50,008 nt of DNA. Source: Bacillota bacterium (GTDB lineage: Bacteria > Bacillota > UBA4882 > UBA10575). The translations under genes and the position numbers were made by a program. Below the pieces are notes generated by a model. It was not told where the DNA came from and did not search any database. It saw only the letters and a program-made list of their open reading frames with translations. This document shows positions 25,309 through 35,548 of the stretch, piece after piece. Location: the NCBI GenBank assembly GCA_012727895.1, contig JAAYGG010000003.1, forward strand, positions 1-50,008, read 5' to 3'. Position 1 is the first letter of the stretch, and each line of letters starts with the position of its first letter.

Positions 25309-26781
25309 TTATATCACAGGCGGGTTATTTCCACAATAAAAAAAACCCTCCCCGGCACGGGGGAAAAAAGTAAGATGCAGAATCCTCCGGGTTTCTCTGG
25401 TAATCCGGGCCCGTGCATCCGGTTGGCAGCCGGCAACCCAAAGAATACGGTCTTCCCCGTCGACCAGCAGGAGAACCTTATCCCGCTCCCGCCGGGGGAT
25501 TTTCCGGTCGCCAAAAAAATCCTTCAGTTTTTTGCTTCCCCCCAGCCCCAACGGGTAAAAGCGGTCACCCGGCTTCCGGGTCCGCATATAGAGGGGAAAG
25601 ACGATCTCCTGCCCGTCAAGGAAGACCTCCCCTGAGCGGACTTCTCCCCAATCGGCGGGAAGTGCTTCCGGGGTAACCCAGACTGCTTTTACCACTCCCC
25701 GCCCTCCCTCTAAAACGGTCTCCCCGGGCACGGTGAGGCACTGCCGGAACGGGGCAATCTCCTCCCGTTCCTCCCTGGGGCCCAGCACTACGAGATCGTT
25801 CTCTTTCCGGCATTCCATACCCCCGGGGAGACTGATTCTTTTCCCGTTCTCCCCGGCCAGCAGGTGCAGGAAGGCCTCGGAATGCTTAAATTCCAACCGG
25901 GTACCGCCGGCCCCGGCCTCACCGGCAAAAAGCGCCCCCCGGCGCCTCTGGACGAGGGAAAAAAAGAGCCGGCGAAAAACCGCCCGGCGCAAGGCCGGCG
26001 CCAAAGAAAGCCACGACTTTACCGGGATGCGGCAAAACCCGGCCTCCGGATCAACCCCCCAGTCTTTTAAGGTCTTTTCCACCAGCGCGCCGGTATACTC
26101 CTCCCATTCCCGGAAGATCACCGCGGTTTCCTGCAACCGTTTTGCCAGGCCGGGCTGGTACTCCCTTAGCAGGAGCGGCAGCAGGCAATGGCGGATCCGG
26201 TTACGAAAATAGTCAGTCTCCCGGTTGGAGGCATCCTCCAGCCACGGCAGGGAATGCTCCCGGGCGTAGGCCAGGATCTCCTCCCTGCTTACAGCGAGCA
26301 AGGGACGGATATACGGACCGCGAACCGGCGGGATCCCGGAAAGCCCTTCCGGCCCTGCGCCGGTCAAAAAACGCATTAAAACCGTTTCCACCTGGTCATC
26401 GGCCTGGTGTCCCAGGGCAATTTTGGTGGCGCCGGTCGCTTGCGCCGCCTCCGCCAGCAGCCGGTATCTTTCCCGCCGTGCCCGTTCCTGCAGAGAGGCG
26501 CCGCGCGCCCTTTTTTCCAGCTGGATCTCTTCCACCCGGCAGGGTAGGCCCCATTCGCCACAGACCTTTACCACCAACTCTTTTTCGGCCTCCGCCTCCG
26601 GGCGCAGGCCGTGGTTGAGGTGGAAGACATGGAGGCGCAGGGACAGCGGCAACCGGCGCAGGACAAAGAGAAGGGTCACCGAATCGACCCCTCCCGAAAC
26701 CGCAACCAGTACCTTCTCACCGGGATTTACCATTTTGTACTGCTGAACAGTGGCAAAAACCTTCTTTTCCAGCTCGTGCAC
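25309..26781 (-). CDS. tilS: tRNA(Ile)-lysidine synthase TilS
   Basis: Changes cytidine 34 of the CAU-anticodon tRNA-Ile to lysidine, so that it reads AUA as isoleucine. The 490-residue protein has the PP-loop SGGVDSVT, the LNHGLRPEA segment, LGHQADDQVETVLMR and IRPLLAVSREEI, followed by the C-terminal tRNA-binding domains (PLGLGGSKKLKDFFGDRKIP). GTG at 26781 has a GGAG site eight bases before it and is preferred over TTG at 26796. It lies between spoIIE and ftsH. Its presence bears on the ATA-start proposals below, since AUA is read by this tRNA internally. Confidence 0.95.
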   Translation of the reverse strand: MHELEKKVFATVQQYKMVNPGEKVLVAVSGGVDSVTLLFVLRRLPLSLRLHVFHLNHGLRPEAEAEKELVVKVCGEWGLPCRVEEIQLEKRARGASLQERARRERYRLLAEAAQATGATKIALGHQADDQVETVLMRFLTGAGPEGLSGIPPVRGPYIRPLLAVSREEILAYAREHSLPWLEDASNRETDYFRNRIRHCLLPLLLREYQPGLAKRLQETAVIFREWEEYTGALVEKTLKDWGVDPEAGFCRIPVKSWLSLAPALRRAVFRRLFFSLVQRRRGALFAGEAGAGGTRLEFKHSEAFLHLLAGENGKRISLPGGMECRKENDLVVLGPREEREEIAPFRQCLTVPGETVLEGGRGVVKAVWVTPEALPADWGEVRSGEVFLDGQEIVFPLYMRTRKPGDRFYPLGLGGSKKLKDFFGDRKIPRRERDKVLLLVDGEDRILWVAGCQPDARARITRETRRILHLTFFPRAGEGFFYCGNNPPVI

Positions 26782-26824
26782 GACTTTTCTCCTCAACCAA
26801 CCCGTTTTCCCGCCATATCCTGCC

Positions 26825-26859
26825 GGAACGGCTCCAGCCGTTCCAGCGTCCCCTGTTCC
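26825..26859. repeat. Second copy of the REP-like element, between spoIIE and tilS
   Basis: A perfect 9-bp palindrome (GGAACGGCT at 26825-26833, AGCCGTTCC at 26836-26844) runs into TCCAGCGTCCC (26842-26852) and CCCCTGTTCC, sharing that 11-mer and the CCCCTGT word with the element at the window start. It lies in the 134-nt gap between spoIIE and tilS. Confidence 0.5.
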
Positions 26860-26915
26860 TATCTCCTATAACGTTTTCGCCGTTGTTTAGTTTCCTTCCT
26901 CCTCTTGCCGGAGAT

Positions 26916-29462
26916 TTACGGAAGATTTACGCCCCGCGGGTTTTCCCTGAGCACCTGCAGGACAAGGATGGTCATATCGTCTTCCACACTCCCCCCGGCC
27001 TCAATCTTTGCTGCCTCCAGCAGGTAACGGCAGAGGGAGTCAACCCCGGGAAGGTCCAGTTGAATCAAGATCTTATAAATCCAGTCCTCCTTTTGCCGGT
27101 TATGCGCACGGGCGCGCGCCAGATCCGTCACCCCGTCGGTCACCATCACCACCACATCGTTTTCCCGCAGCTCATACCTGGTATACTCCGGTTCCACATT
27201 TTTCAAGATCCCTACCGGCAGGGAGGTGGAGCTAATCACATCCACTTCTTTCCCTCTCTTGATATAAGTGGGGGCGGCGCCGATTTTAATCAGTTCCGTT
27301 TCCGCAGTGAACTGGTCAAAAACAAACAGGTCCAAAGTGGCGAAACTCTCTTCCGGGCTGCGCAAGAGCAAAAGGGAGTTCAGTAATTGCAGGCAAAAAT
27401 CCTTCTCCAGGCCTGTTGCAAGCAATTTCTGCAGGAGGGAAACGGTGGTGCTGCTTTGGCGGGCTGCTACCGGGCCCGCCCCCATCCCGTCGCTCAAGAT
27501 GGCAAAGACATACCCTTCCTTCGTCTCCAGGATGCTGTGGCTGTCCCCGGATAAAGTATTTCCGTCCCGGGGGATTTTTTCCACCGCCGCGGCAATCCGG
27601 TAACAGCGGCGGGGAAGAAGGTAAAAACCGCAAAATTCCCCGCCTGTTCCGGCCGGGCAATTCTGCCGGGAGACCGTAAACCTCCTCCCCAGCAACTGGG
27701 AGATGAGCGGGGCAATTACCCGGTAGCACTCCTCCTGCCCGCTACAGGCCTTCTTCTCCAGGAAGATCTCCACCCGGTTCTTCTCCAACCCGGTAACGAT
27801 CATCTCCCTGACCGGCAGGTTCATCCTTTGGAAAGCCGCCCGCAGTTCCCCTTCGATCTCCGCCCGGAATTCAACGCTTAGTTTAAGATGACGGGAAAGC
27901 CCGGCGATTATCCCGGAGATCTCCCGCAGTTGCCCGGCGAGAAAAGCCTGTCCAGCTTCATACCGGCGCCGCCAGAGATGCTCGGCCTGTTGCCTCTCGA
28001 CCCAGGAATTAACGGCAATGATCAACTCCTGCTTTTGCGGGCAATCCTTGGCCAGGCGCCCTTTGACCTGTGCCGGGTCGGCCATCCCGGTGATCTCGGC
28101 GGCGGCGATCAGGTCAAAGATCTCCCGGTAAGTGGAGTAGAAAAGCCGGCCCCAGCATGAGGAGTATGAAGGGCAAAACCTGCATCTTTGCTCGGAGATT
28201 TTTTCCACGAACGCGTAGATCTCCTCTTGCCCCTCGTCTTCTTTCCCGTCTTCCTCCCGGGTAAAGGCCCCGGCAATCTGCTCAAATAGCTTGGCCAGGC
28301 TCAGCAAGCGTTCCACAACCACTTCTTTCAACCGCTTTTGCTGCCGGGAATTCCCGGTGGCCCCGGCCGGCAACGGCAACAACTCTTCGATCTTCCGGCA
28401 AAGCCGGTCCGGGCAGGCAAGAAAAACCGCGGCCGCCGCCGCTCCTGACAGCAGCAACTCTTCCAGACCCGGCGCCTCCCACCACCTGGCGGCCGCCAGC
28501 GCCATATGAACAACGAAACCCAGGACAAAACCGTACTTTTTTTTCAGGAGTTCATACCCGAGGCCGGCCGCGATGCCGCTGCCGCTAAGGAAAAAAAGGC
28601 GCAAAGGATTATTCCGGCCGCAGATGACTTCCGCGGCGCCGAAAACAACCGCGGCAACCGTCCCCCCTCCTGTACCATACCTTTTTGCCGTTAAAAAAAT
28701 GAGGAAAAAAGCGAAAAAGAGGTCCGGGGCCGGCCATGGATCCAACCGGGAACCGGGAGCCGGGGCCTGTCCCAAGGAGAAAAAGACCGCCACCGCCAAG
28801 ACGCCCAGGGAGAGCAGGACTTCTTTACTATCCTTCCCTGGTCGCGGCCAAGGTGAAAAAAGAAAACCGGTCCCCGGCGCCAGCGCATAAATTAATAAAT
28901 ATAACAGGACGACTTCTCCCAGGCCTCTCCGGAGATCAAGGAAGGCCGCCGGCTGGAACCGGGCAGCGGTAAACCAGAGCAAAAGAAGGATTGCCGCCGG
29001 CAACAGGAAGGCAAGGAAATAAGCCCAAAGCCTCCTCCACCGCCGGGTGCAATAGATGCCAAGCAAGACCGGGAGATAAAGAAAGGCCCGCCCGGGGAAC
29101 TCCTCCACCGGTAGCCCGGACCAGGAATAAAGCGCAAAGAAGGTGAGGAAAAAAACGAGAAAACCCCCGCCAAGGCCATTTTTAAGCCAGGCCCCGCAAA
29201 AAGCAGGGCCAAAAGGGAAAAACCCCGGCGGTAACTGCAATTGTCCAAGGGAGGCGCCGACCGCCAGCCCAAAAAATAACCGGCCCCACCCTTTCCGTCT
29301 CTTCCGGCCGGTTTCCCGCACGCGTCCGTGTGGTCTCCTTTGTTCCGGCGTGAATTCGCCTTTCCACGAGGATAGAGCTTTTTTCGCTCCTACCCCAATT
29401 ATCTCCCCTCCTGTTACAGGTATTATCCGGTTAATTACAGTATTATCCGTTATAGGTACCAT
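26916..29462 (-). CDS. spoIIE: Stage II sporulation protein E (SpoIIE)
   Basis: Membrane PP2C-type phosphatase that dephosphorylates SpoIIAA and so activates SigF in the forespore; it also helps place the polar septum. About 848 residues, close to the B. subtilis size. The N-terminal third is a bundle of membrane helices, the middle contains the oligomerisation region with a cysteine-rich CRFCPSYSSCW, and the C-terminal phosphatase shows ILSDGMGAGPVAARQS and VVVMVTDGVTDLA with the metal-binding aspartates. ATG at 29462 is the only standard start but has a poor ribosome site. A near-perfect AGGAGGGG precedes an in-frame ATT at 29399, which would remove 21 residues. Confidence 0.93.
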   Translation of the reverse strand: MVPITDNTVINRIIPVTGGEIIGVGAKKALSSWKGEFTPEQRRPHGRVRETGRKRRKGWGRLFFGLAVGASLGQLQLPPGFFPFGPAFCGAWLKNGLGGGFLVFFLTFFALYSWSGLPVEEFPGRAFLYLPVLLGIYCTRRWRRLWAYFLAFLLPAAILLLLWFTAARFQPAAFLDLRRGLGEVVLLYLLIYALAPGTGFLFSPWPRPGKDSKEVLLSLGVLAVAVFFSLGQAPAPGSRLDPWPAPDLFFAFFLIFLTAKRYGTGGGTVAAVVFGAAEVICGRNNPLRLFFLSGSGIAAGLGYELLKKKYGFVLGFVVHMALAAARWWEAPGLEELLLSGAAAAAVFLACPDRLCRKIEELLPLPAGATGNSRQQKRLKEVVVERLLSLAKLFEQIAGAFTREEDGKEDEGQEEIYAFVEKISEQRCRFCPSYSSCWGRLFYSTYREIFDLIAAAEITGMADPAQVKGRLAKDCPQKQELIIAVNSWVERQQAEHLWRRRYEAGQAFLAGQLREISGIIAGLSRHLKLSVEFRAEIEGELRAAFQRMNLPVREMIVTGLEKNRVEIFLEKKACSGQEECYRVIAPLISQLLGRRFTVSRQNCPAGTGGEFCGFYLLPRRCYRIAAAVEKIPRDGNTLSGDSHSILETKEGYVFAILSDGMGAGPVAARQSSTTVSLLQKLLATGLEKDFCLQLLNSLLLLRSPEESFATLDLFVFDQFTAETELIKIGAAPTYIKRGKEVDVISSTSLPVGILKNVEPEYTRYELRENDVVVMVTDGVTDLARARAHNRQKEDWIYKILIQLDLPGVDSLCRYLLEAAKIEAGGSVEDDMTILVLQVLRENPRGVNLP

Positions 29463-29480
29463 CCCGGTACTATCCTGTTT

Positions 29481-29514
29481 ATTATACCAAAAAATCCCTT
29501 TTGTGCTTGTCGAC
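29481..29514 (-). promoter_or_regulatory. spoIIE promoter with Spo0A box and 21-nt spacer
   Basis: On the minus strand TATAAT (29481-29486) is preceded, 21 nt upstream, by TCGACA (29508-29513). The extended word GTCGACA matches the reverse of the Spo0A box TGTCGAA at six of seven positions. A 21-nt spacing with an 0A box over the -35 is the arrangement known for Spo0A-activated SigA promoters of spoIIG and spoIIE. Confidence 0.7.
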
Positions 29515-29631
29515 TATTTACGCTGTAAAAATATGAAATTTTCCGTTATTTTCCTTTTGTCTCCACCGCCCCGGGCTGCCGGCCCACTGGCGCCGGCTTT
29601 TTACCCGGGTTTCCGGACAGTTGCCAACTCA

Positions 29632-30720
29632 CTACCGGCTTTCCGCCCGGAACCGGGATATGGGGGACCCCCGGGTGGCCCGTTTTCTCCCCGGGTTTTT
29701 TTGAGGAGCCGGAAGAGGTTTTAACAGGAGGGGCAGAAGAAGAAAGAAGGAGACCATGCCGAAGAAGGGGTATAAAACCATAATCAGACGGCCAAAACCC
29801 ACTTGGCCAATGATCACCGCCACAACCATCAGAACGGCAACACTCAGGGTAAAGTAGCGGCTCTCCGCCGGCCCGATCCTGGTGGCCAAACCGTAACCAT
29901 GAGCGATCAAGGTGGAGAAGAGCTCTCCCCAGAGCACCAGGGCGTAACCATACCGCCACAAGCCGCCCCAGTCTGCGGTTAAAACAAAAAGCGGAAGTTC
30001 GCCCCCGCTGCCGCCGGCCGCTGCCATCACCCGGTGAAAAAGAAAAGCCAAAACCCCCAGGGAAACCCCGCCGAGAATCCCGCCCCGCCGCAAAACGGCG
30101 GCATTGTCGTGCAGGCGGTGGAGGGTCACCAGCACCGGCAAAGCCAAAACCAGGTTATAGGCGGTATATTGTAAAGCGGCCAGGAGCCAGTGACCTTTAG
30201 CCGGCGCCGCCGGTACCAACTGCGCCGGGGAAGAGGGGGCCGTTTTCAGGTTAAGGATGATCCCGGCAATAAAGAGCAGGGGGATGAATACAAGGTTGAC
30301 CCCTTTAATCCCCTCCAGCCGCCGGCTGAGAACAAGCACTGCCAGAAGGGCCGTGCCCCAGCAGCCCCAGGCCCATCTTCCCCCCAGTTGCACTGTAAGC
30401 GCGCCGGAGCCGGCCAGCATCACTCCGAGCAAAAAGAGGAGAAAGACCGTGAGGATCAGGTCCCCGCCGCGGCCCGCCCACTTCCCGGCCAGGCTGTGGA
30501 GGAAATCCTGGTAAGAAGCGGCCTTAATGCGCCGCCCCCACTCCATGACCTTGGCGCCCAAAACCGCCAAAAGCAAAGTGGAGTAAAACAGCCCCCAGGT
30601 ACCGGCAGTCCCGTACTGCGAAAAAAACTCCCAAATTTCCCGGCCGGAGGCAAAACCCGCCCCAATCACCGTACCGATATAGATAGCGGCAACGGTGAGC
30701 ACCCGAAAGACCTCATTCAT
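29632..30720 (-). CDS. YkvI-family membrane transporter
   Basis: A 362-residue integral membrane protein with about ten hydrophobic helices. The start MNEVFRVLTVAAIYIGTVIG, followed by AGFASGREIWEFFSQYG, is the hallmark of the YkvI family, which belongs to the amino-acid/sodium symporter (LeuT-like fold) group. The substrate is unknown. The ATG at 30720 overlaps the dacF stop in an ATGA, so the two are translationally coupled. The basic C-terminal tail after about residue 335 is probably cytoplasmic. It precedes spoIIE, which has its own promoter. Confidence 0.82.
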   Translation of the reverse strand: MNEVFRVLTVAAIYIGTVIGAGFASGREIWEFFSQYGTAGTWGLFYSTLLLAVLGAKVMEWGRRIKAASYQDFLHSLAGKWAGRGGDLILTVFLLFLLGVMLAGSGALTVQLGGRWAWGCWGTALLAVLVLSRRLEGIKGVNLVFIPLLFIAGIILNLKTAPSSPAQLVPAAPAKGHWLLAALQYTAYNLVLALPVLVTLHRLHDNAAVLRRGGILGGVSLGVLAFLFHRVMAAAGGSGGELPLFVLTADWGGLWRYGYALVLWGELFSTLIAHGYGLATRIGPAESRYFTLSVAVLMVVAVIIGQVGFGRLIMVLYPFFGMVSFFLLLPLLLKPLPAPQKNPGRKRATRGSPISRFRAESR

Positions 30721-31928
30721 TCACGGCCACTCCACAACCTCCGCCACCACCAGTCTTTATCCACCCGTTCCCGGACGATTAAATCCACCCCGCAGACCTT
30801 TTCCCCGCGAAAAAAAAAGGCCACTTCCCCCGCGACCGTCCCCGGTCTTACCGGCAGCCGGAGTTTATCCGGGCGCAGGATGATTCTTCTTTGCGCATAT
30901 CCCTCCTCGCCCTTGGGGATGACCACCAGCAGCCGCCGGCGGGGATAAACCGCCACGGCGCGGGGGTACCCGCCTGCCGTCTCGATCTTCCCCACGGGTT
31001 TTTCCGGGGTAGCCAGCAGCTTCAGGGTGAAGTTGTTAAACCCGTACTCCAGAAGGCGCGCCGACTCACCCCAACGGTCCGGGCTGTTCAAGACCACGGA
31101 GATAAAACGGCGGCCGTCCCGGGTGGCCGAAGCAACCAGGCAATACCCGGCTTCGGAAGTGGTGCCGGTCTTCACCCCGTCCGCCCCGGCAAACGACCAG
31201 AGCAGCCGGTTGGTATTCCGGACCTTCCTTGTCTTTTCCCCCCGGTACCACTCGATCGCCTCTTCCTTCGCCGCTACCAGCCGGGAAAACTCCGGATTCC
31301 GCAGGGCGTAACAGGTAAGGCGGGCCAGATCATAGGCGGTGGTATAATGGGCGGGCGCCCGCAGCCCATGGGGGTTTTGGAAATTGCTGTTGAGCGCCCC
31401 CAGTTCCTTTGCCTTCCTGTTCATCATGCGCGCAAAATTCCGCTCCGACCCGGCGATATGTTCCGCCACGGCAACGCCCGCATCATTCCCCGAGCAAAGC
31501 ATGAGCCCTTCCAATAACTCTTTGAGGGTCAGCTGGTCGCCCGCCTTCAACCACAGGGTCGAACCTCCTGTCCGGGCGGCCCGCCGGCTAACGGTAACCA
31601 CATCTTCCAGGTTCCCCTTTTCCAAGGCGACAATGGCCGTGAGGATCTTCGTGGTACTGGCCGGGGCGCGCCGCTGGTGCTCGTTTTTGGCAAAGAGGAT
31701 CATCCCGCTGACCTCTTCCACCAAAATGGCGGCCCGGGCACGGATCGCCGGACCACTGGTATAGTCGGGGAGGTAGATCAAGGGAGGATAACCTTCCACC
31801 CGCCGGTAACCCGATCCGGCCGGTATTTCTTTGCGGTGCTTAAAGGTCCCGGCTGCCGCCAAGGCCAGGCCTAAAAAGAGGAAAAGAAGAAAGCGGCGGG
31901 TTCTTCCCGGAAAACGAAAGACTTCCAT
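30717..31928 (-). CDS. dacF: D-alanyl-D-alanine carboxypeptidase (DacF/DacB type)
   Basis: Penicillin-binding serine peptidase that trims the terminal D-Ala of peptidoglycan stems; DacF acts in forespore cortex formation. The 403-residue protein has a signal peptide (hydrophobic 12-27), the nucleophile motif STTK at 91-94, SGN at 146-148 and KTGTTSEAG from 253, with a C-terminal PBP5-like beta domain. ATG at 31928 with GAGGTG ahead. It is coupled to the YkvI-type transporter and lies upstream of spoIIE, so a sporulation role is plausible, although a vegetative DacA role cannot be excluded. Confidence 0.92.
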   Translation of the reverse strand: MEVFRFPGRTRRFLLFLFLGLALAAAGTFKHRKEIPAGSGYRRVEGYPPLIYLPDYTSGPAIRARAAILVEEVSGMILFAKNEHQRRAPASTTKILTAIVALEKGNLEDVVTVSRRAARTGGSTLWLKAGDQLTLKELLEGLMLCSGNDAGVAVAEHIAGSERNFARMMNRKAKELGALNSNFQNPHGLRAPAHYTTAYDLARLTCYALRNPEFSRLVAAKEEAIEWYRGEKTRKVRNTNRLLWSFAGADGVKTGTTSEAGYCLVASATRDGRRFISVVLNSPDRWGESARLLEYGFNNFTLKLLATPEKPVGKIETAGGYPRAVAVYPRRRLLVVIPKGEEGYAQRRIILRPDKLRLPVRPGTVAGEVAFFFRGEKVCGVDLIVRERVDKDWWWRRLWSGRE

Positions 31929-32001
31929 AACTGGCAGGCACCTCTTTGTTTTTCATCTTTATGCCCGCCGCCCCGGGAAAATGAGCACGCCGCCCACGAT
32001 C

Positions 32002-32026
32002 AAAAAGGGCCGCCTTCCGGCAGCCC
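32002..32026 (-). terminator. Intrinsic terminator after the barrel-like gene
   Basis: The stem GGGCTGCC/GGCGGCCC (32007-32014 with 32019-32026, one mismatch) closes a 4-nt loop and is followed on the minus strand by TTTTT. It lies about 80 nt after the stop of the exported barrel-like protein. Confidence 0.75.
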
Positions 32027-32103
32027 CCGTAAATGGTTACCAGGCCGTTCGCCTGTTCCATTCATCCCCGGCCCTGTTTTCCGGCGGCCGGTTTCTTCCG
32101 GTG

Positions 32104-32820
32104 TTACAGTTCAATAAAGATCCCGGCATCCCAGCGCAGCTCTTCATTTTTGCAATAGATCCCGGCTTCCACGCCGTTCGCCCACTTCCGGCTGAGGGTG
32201 GTTTTGTGTTCAATCCGCCCTTCCACCAGAACCAACGGCTCGAGACGGAGATGCCAATTCCTGCCGAAATCCCAGTTCAAATCGACCTTAATGTAGATCT
32301 CCGGGTCATGCTCTATATTAGGGATGAATTCACCCCTTATTCCGGCAAAAACAAAATGGCCCTTACCGATCCCAATCTCCAAATCGCACTGGTAGTCCAG
32401 GAGATATTCGTTAACCTCCTGCCGGTAGTAACCAGTGGCATCCGCCAAGAAAGCGGTATTCTCGCCCAACACACCCCGGTATTTCATCCCCGCCAGGTAT
32501 TCCTCGGTGGTAAAATCATAACCGGCCTGCAAGGACAAGTTGGGGACGGGTAGATAAGCCGCACGTAATTGGAGGCGCTCCTCCAGCCGGCTGAGGTTCA
32601 ATTGCCAGGAAGGGCTAAATCTGAAAGTCCCGTCAAAAACCGCCCCCTCTTCCATGGCATAACCGGCCATCAAGGACCCGCGTTTATAATCCGGTTTATC
32701 CTCCGGTTCATCCTCCGCCGCCCAAACAGAAATCCCGCCGAGCAAAAGCCCGCCCAGGACAAGGGCGGCCAGGATCAGCCCCTGGTAAACCCGGAGACGA
32801 TGGTGGAAAACTATCCGCAC
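32104..32820 (-). CDS. Exported beta-barrel-like protein
   Basis: A 238-residue protein with a signal peptide (hydrophobic 12-32, ending SVWAAEDE) and a mature part of repeated amphipathic strands with alternating polar and apolar residues, such as FDGTFRFSPSWQLNLSRL, ERLQLRAAYLPVPNLSLQAG and YDFTTEEYLAGMKYRG, resembling outer-membrane barrels more than soluble folds. The final strand reads LRWDAGIFIEL. Start is GTG at 32820 behind AAGGAGGGG; an upstream ATG frame was rejected. No family is recognised. If it is a true porin-like barrel the cell would need an outer membrane, which some Firmicutes have. That is inference. Confidence 0.55.
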   Translation of the reverse strand: MRIVFHHRLRVYQGLILAALVLGGLLLGGISVWAAEDEPEDKPDYKRGSLMAGYAMEEGAVFDGTFRFSPSWQLNLSRLEERLQLRAAYLPVPNLSLQAGYDFTTEEYLAGMKYRGVLGENTAFLADATGYYRQEVNEYLLDYQCDLEIGIGKGHFVFAGIRGEFIPNIEHDPEIYIKVDLNWDFGRNWHLRLEPLVLVEGRIEHKTTLSRKWANGVEAGIYCKNEELRWDAGIFIEL

Positions 32821-33217
32821 AGGGATTCCCCTCCTTTTGAAATAGCCGCCTGCGTTATTACGAAGATGGCTGTTTATCGTATCCTTGATCCAACTAATAT
32901 AACGATTTTTTATCAAAAACATTTCTGATAAATTTCACTGATAGAATTCGCCAATAAAGCTCATAAGCACCGAAGACCGTTATAAATATTTTTAATTAAA
33001 TTCGTCGGCAATAAATATTTCTAATATGAATACCTTTGCCTACAATAAAAAGATGTAAAATGCTGGTAGTTCCCGGCACTCCAGTAATATGTTCGGGAAT
33101 GGTCACGAAAATCCTTTCTCCCGGCGGCGTTAAATTTTTGGTCTCCCGGCTTTTTTTCACCAACACGGGAATCCTTTGGCAACCACGGTTTTTTGCCCCA
33201 CTTTTCTCACCGGTTAT
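32821..33217. other. Gene-free region between groEL and the barrel-like gene
   Basis: No supported gene. The part 32880-33060 is AT-rich and should contain the promoter of the barrel-like gene, but no clear -35/-10 pair was found. In the part 33060-33215 the minus strand carries three copies of GCCGGGA(G/A)A (at about 33063, 33119 and 33145), a spacing that could suit a leader-RNA element or protein site. Open frames here on the plus strand are antisense continuations into groEL. Confidence 0.35.
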
Positions 33218-33260
33218 AAAGAAACTGCCATTTGCCTTTGAGGCAAATGGCAGTTTCTTT
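33218..33260. terminator. Terminator of the groESL operon
   Basis: A perfect 20-bp stem (33218-33237 with 33241-33260, loop TTG) flanked by AAAGAAA and TTTCTTT, starting 25 nt after the groEL stop. Such a long A/T-flanked hairpin can act in both directions. Confidence 0.9.
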
Positions 33261-33285
33261 CAAATGCACGCGCTAGCATACATCC

Positions 33286-34914
<1,629 letters not shown>

Positions 34915-34926
34915 TTATTTTCTACT

Positions 34927-35217
34927 TTATTGGTTAACAATGGCCAGGACATCGCTCTCTTTAATCACAGTATACTCTTCGCCATCAAGCTTGACTTCGG
35001 TCCCGGCATATTTGGCAAAAAGAACGGTGTCGCCTTCCTTGACTTCCAAGGGGACTCTTTCACCATTATCCAAGAGCCGCCCGGTACCAACGGCCAACAC
35101 CTTACCCATTTGCGGTTTTTCTTTAGCGGTATCCGGCAGGACAATCCCGCCCTTTGTTTTTTCCTCGCTCTCCATTACTTTAATGACGATCCGCTCGCCC
35201 AAAGGTTTAATATTCAT
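34927..35217 (-). CDS. groS: 10 kDa co-chaperonin GroES
   Basis: Seven-subunit lid of the GroEL chamber. The 96-residue protein starts [20 protein letters not shown], with the mobile loop [12 protein letters not shown] and [23 protein letters not shown] at 35217 is preceded by GAGAGGAGGG; an upstream frame of ten codons was rejected. First gene of the groESL operon; the CIRCE operator lies 24 nt upstream. Confidence 0.98.
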   Translation of the reverse strand: MNIKPLGERIVIKVMESEEKTKGGIVLPDTAKEKPQMGKVLAVGTGRLLDNGERVPLEVKEGDTVLFAKYAGTEVKLDGEEYTVIKESDVLAIVNQ

Positions 35218-35240
35218 AATTTCCCTCCTCTCAAAACTTA

Positions 35241-35267
35241 TTAGCACTCGCTTTTGTTGAGTGCTAA
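35241..35267 (-). promoter_or_regulatory. CIRCE operator (HrcA-binding)
   Basis: A perfect TTAGCACTC-N9-GAGTGCTAA inverted repeat (35241-35249 and 35259-35267), the consensus operator of the heat-shock repressor HrcA. It lies just downstream of the groESL promoter, so bound HrcA would block the operon. Confidence 0.97.
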
Positions 35268-35279
35268 CATCTATAGAAG

Positions 35280-35308
35280 ATTTTATCTAACGTCCCTTTC
35301 TTATGCAA
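35280..35308 (-). promoter_or_regulatory. SigA-type promoter of groESL
   Basis: TTGCAT (35303-35308) and TAAAAT (35280-35285) are 17 nt apart on the minus strand, with CIRCE beginning about 13 nt downstream. The gap 35309-35548 upstream of it holds only short imperfect dyads. Confidence 0.8.
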
Positions 35309-35548
35309 GATTCATTAATTTTCATTTTTAGGGATTATCGTCTATTAGTAATTATTATAACCTGATTTCGTCCTTTTTTCTACTTGAATCTCTCTTTTTT
35401 ATTAAGAGCGCTAATTAAACGTGTGTTATGTCATCCGTGCAAAAACCAAAAAACCCCAAAACACTAACGGTTTCAGGGTCTCGGTGCGCAATAAATGCGC
35501 GGTGCGCTTGCATGTTCGCAAATGGAGAAAACCCAGGCATAAGGGGGT

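Noticed and set aside
28291-29724. Several plus-strand open frames across spoIIE
   Set aside because: Proline/arginine-rich shadows of a GC-rich gene; no ribosome sites or family features.
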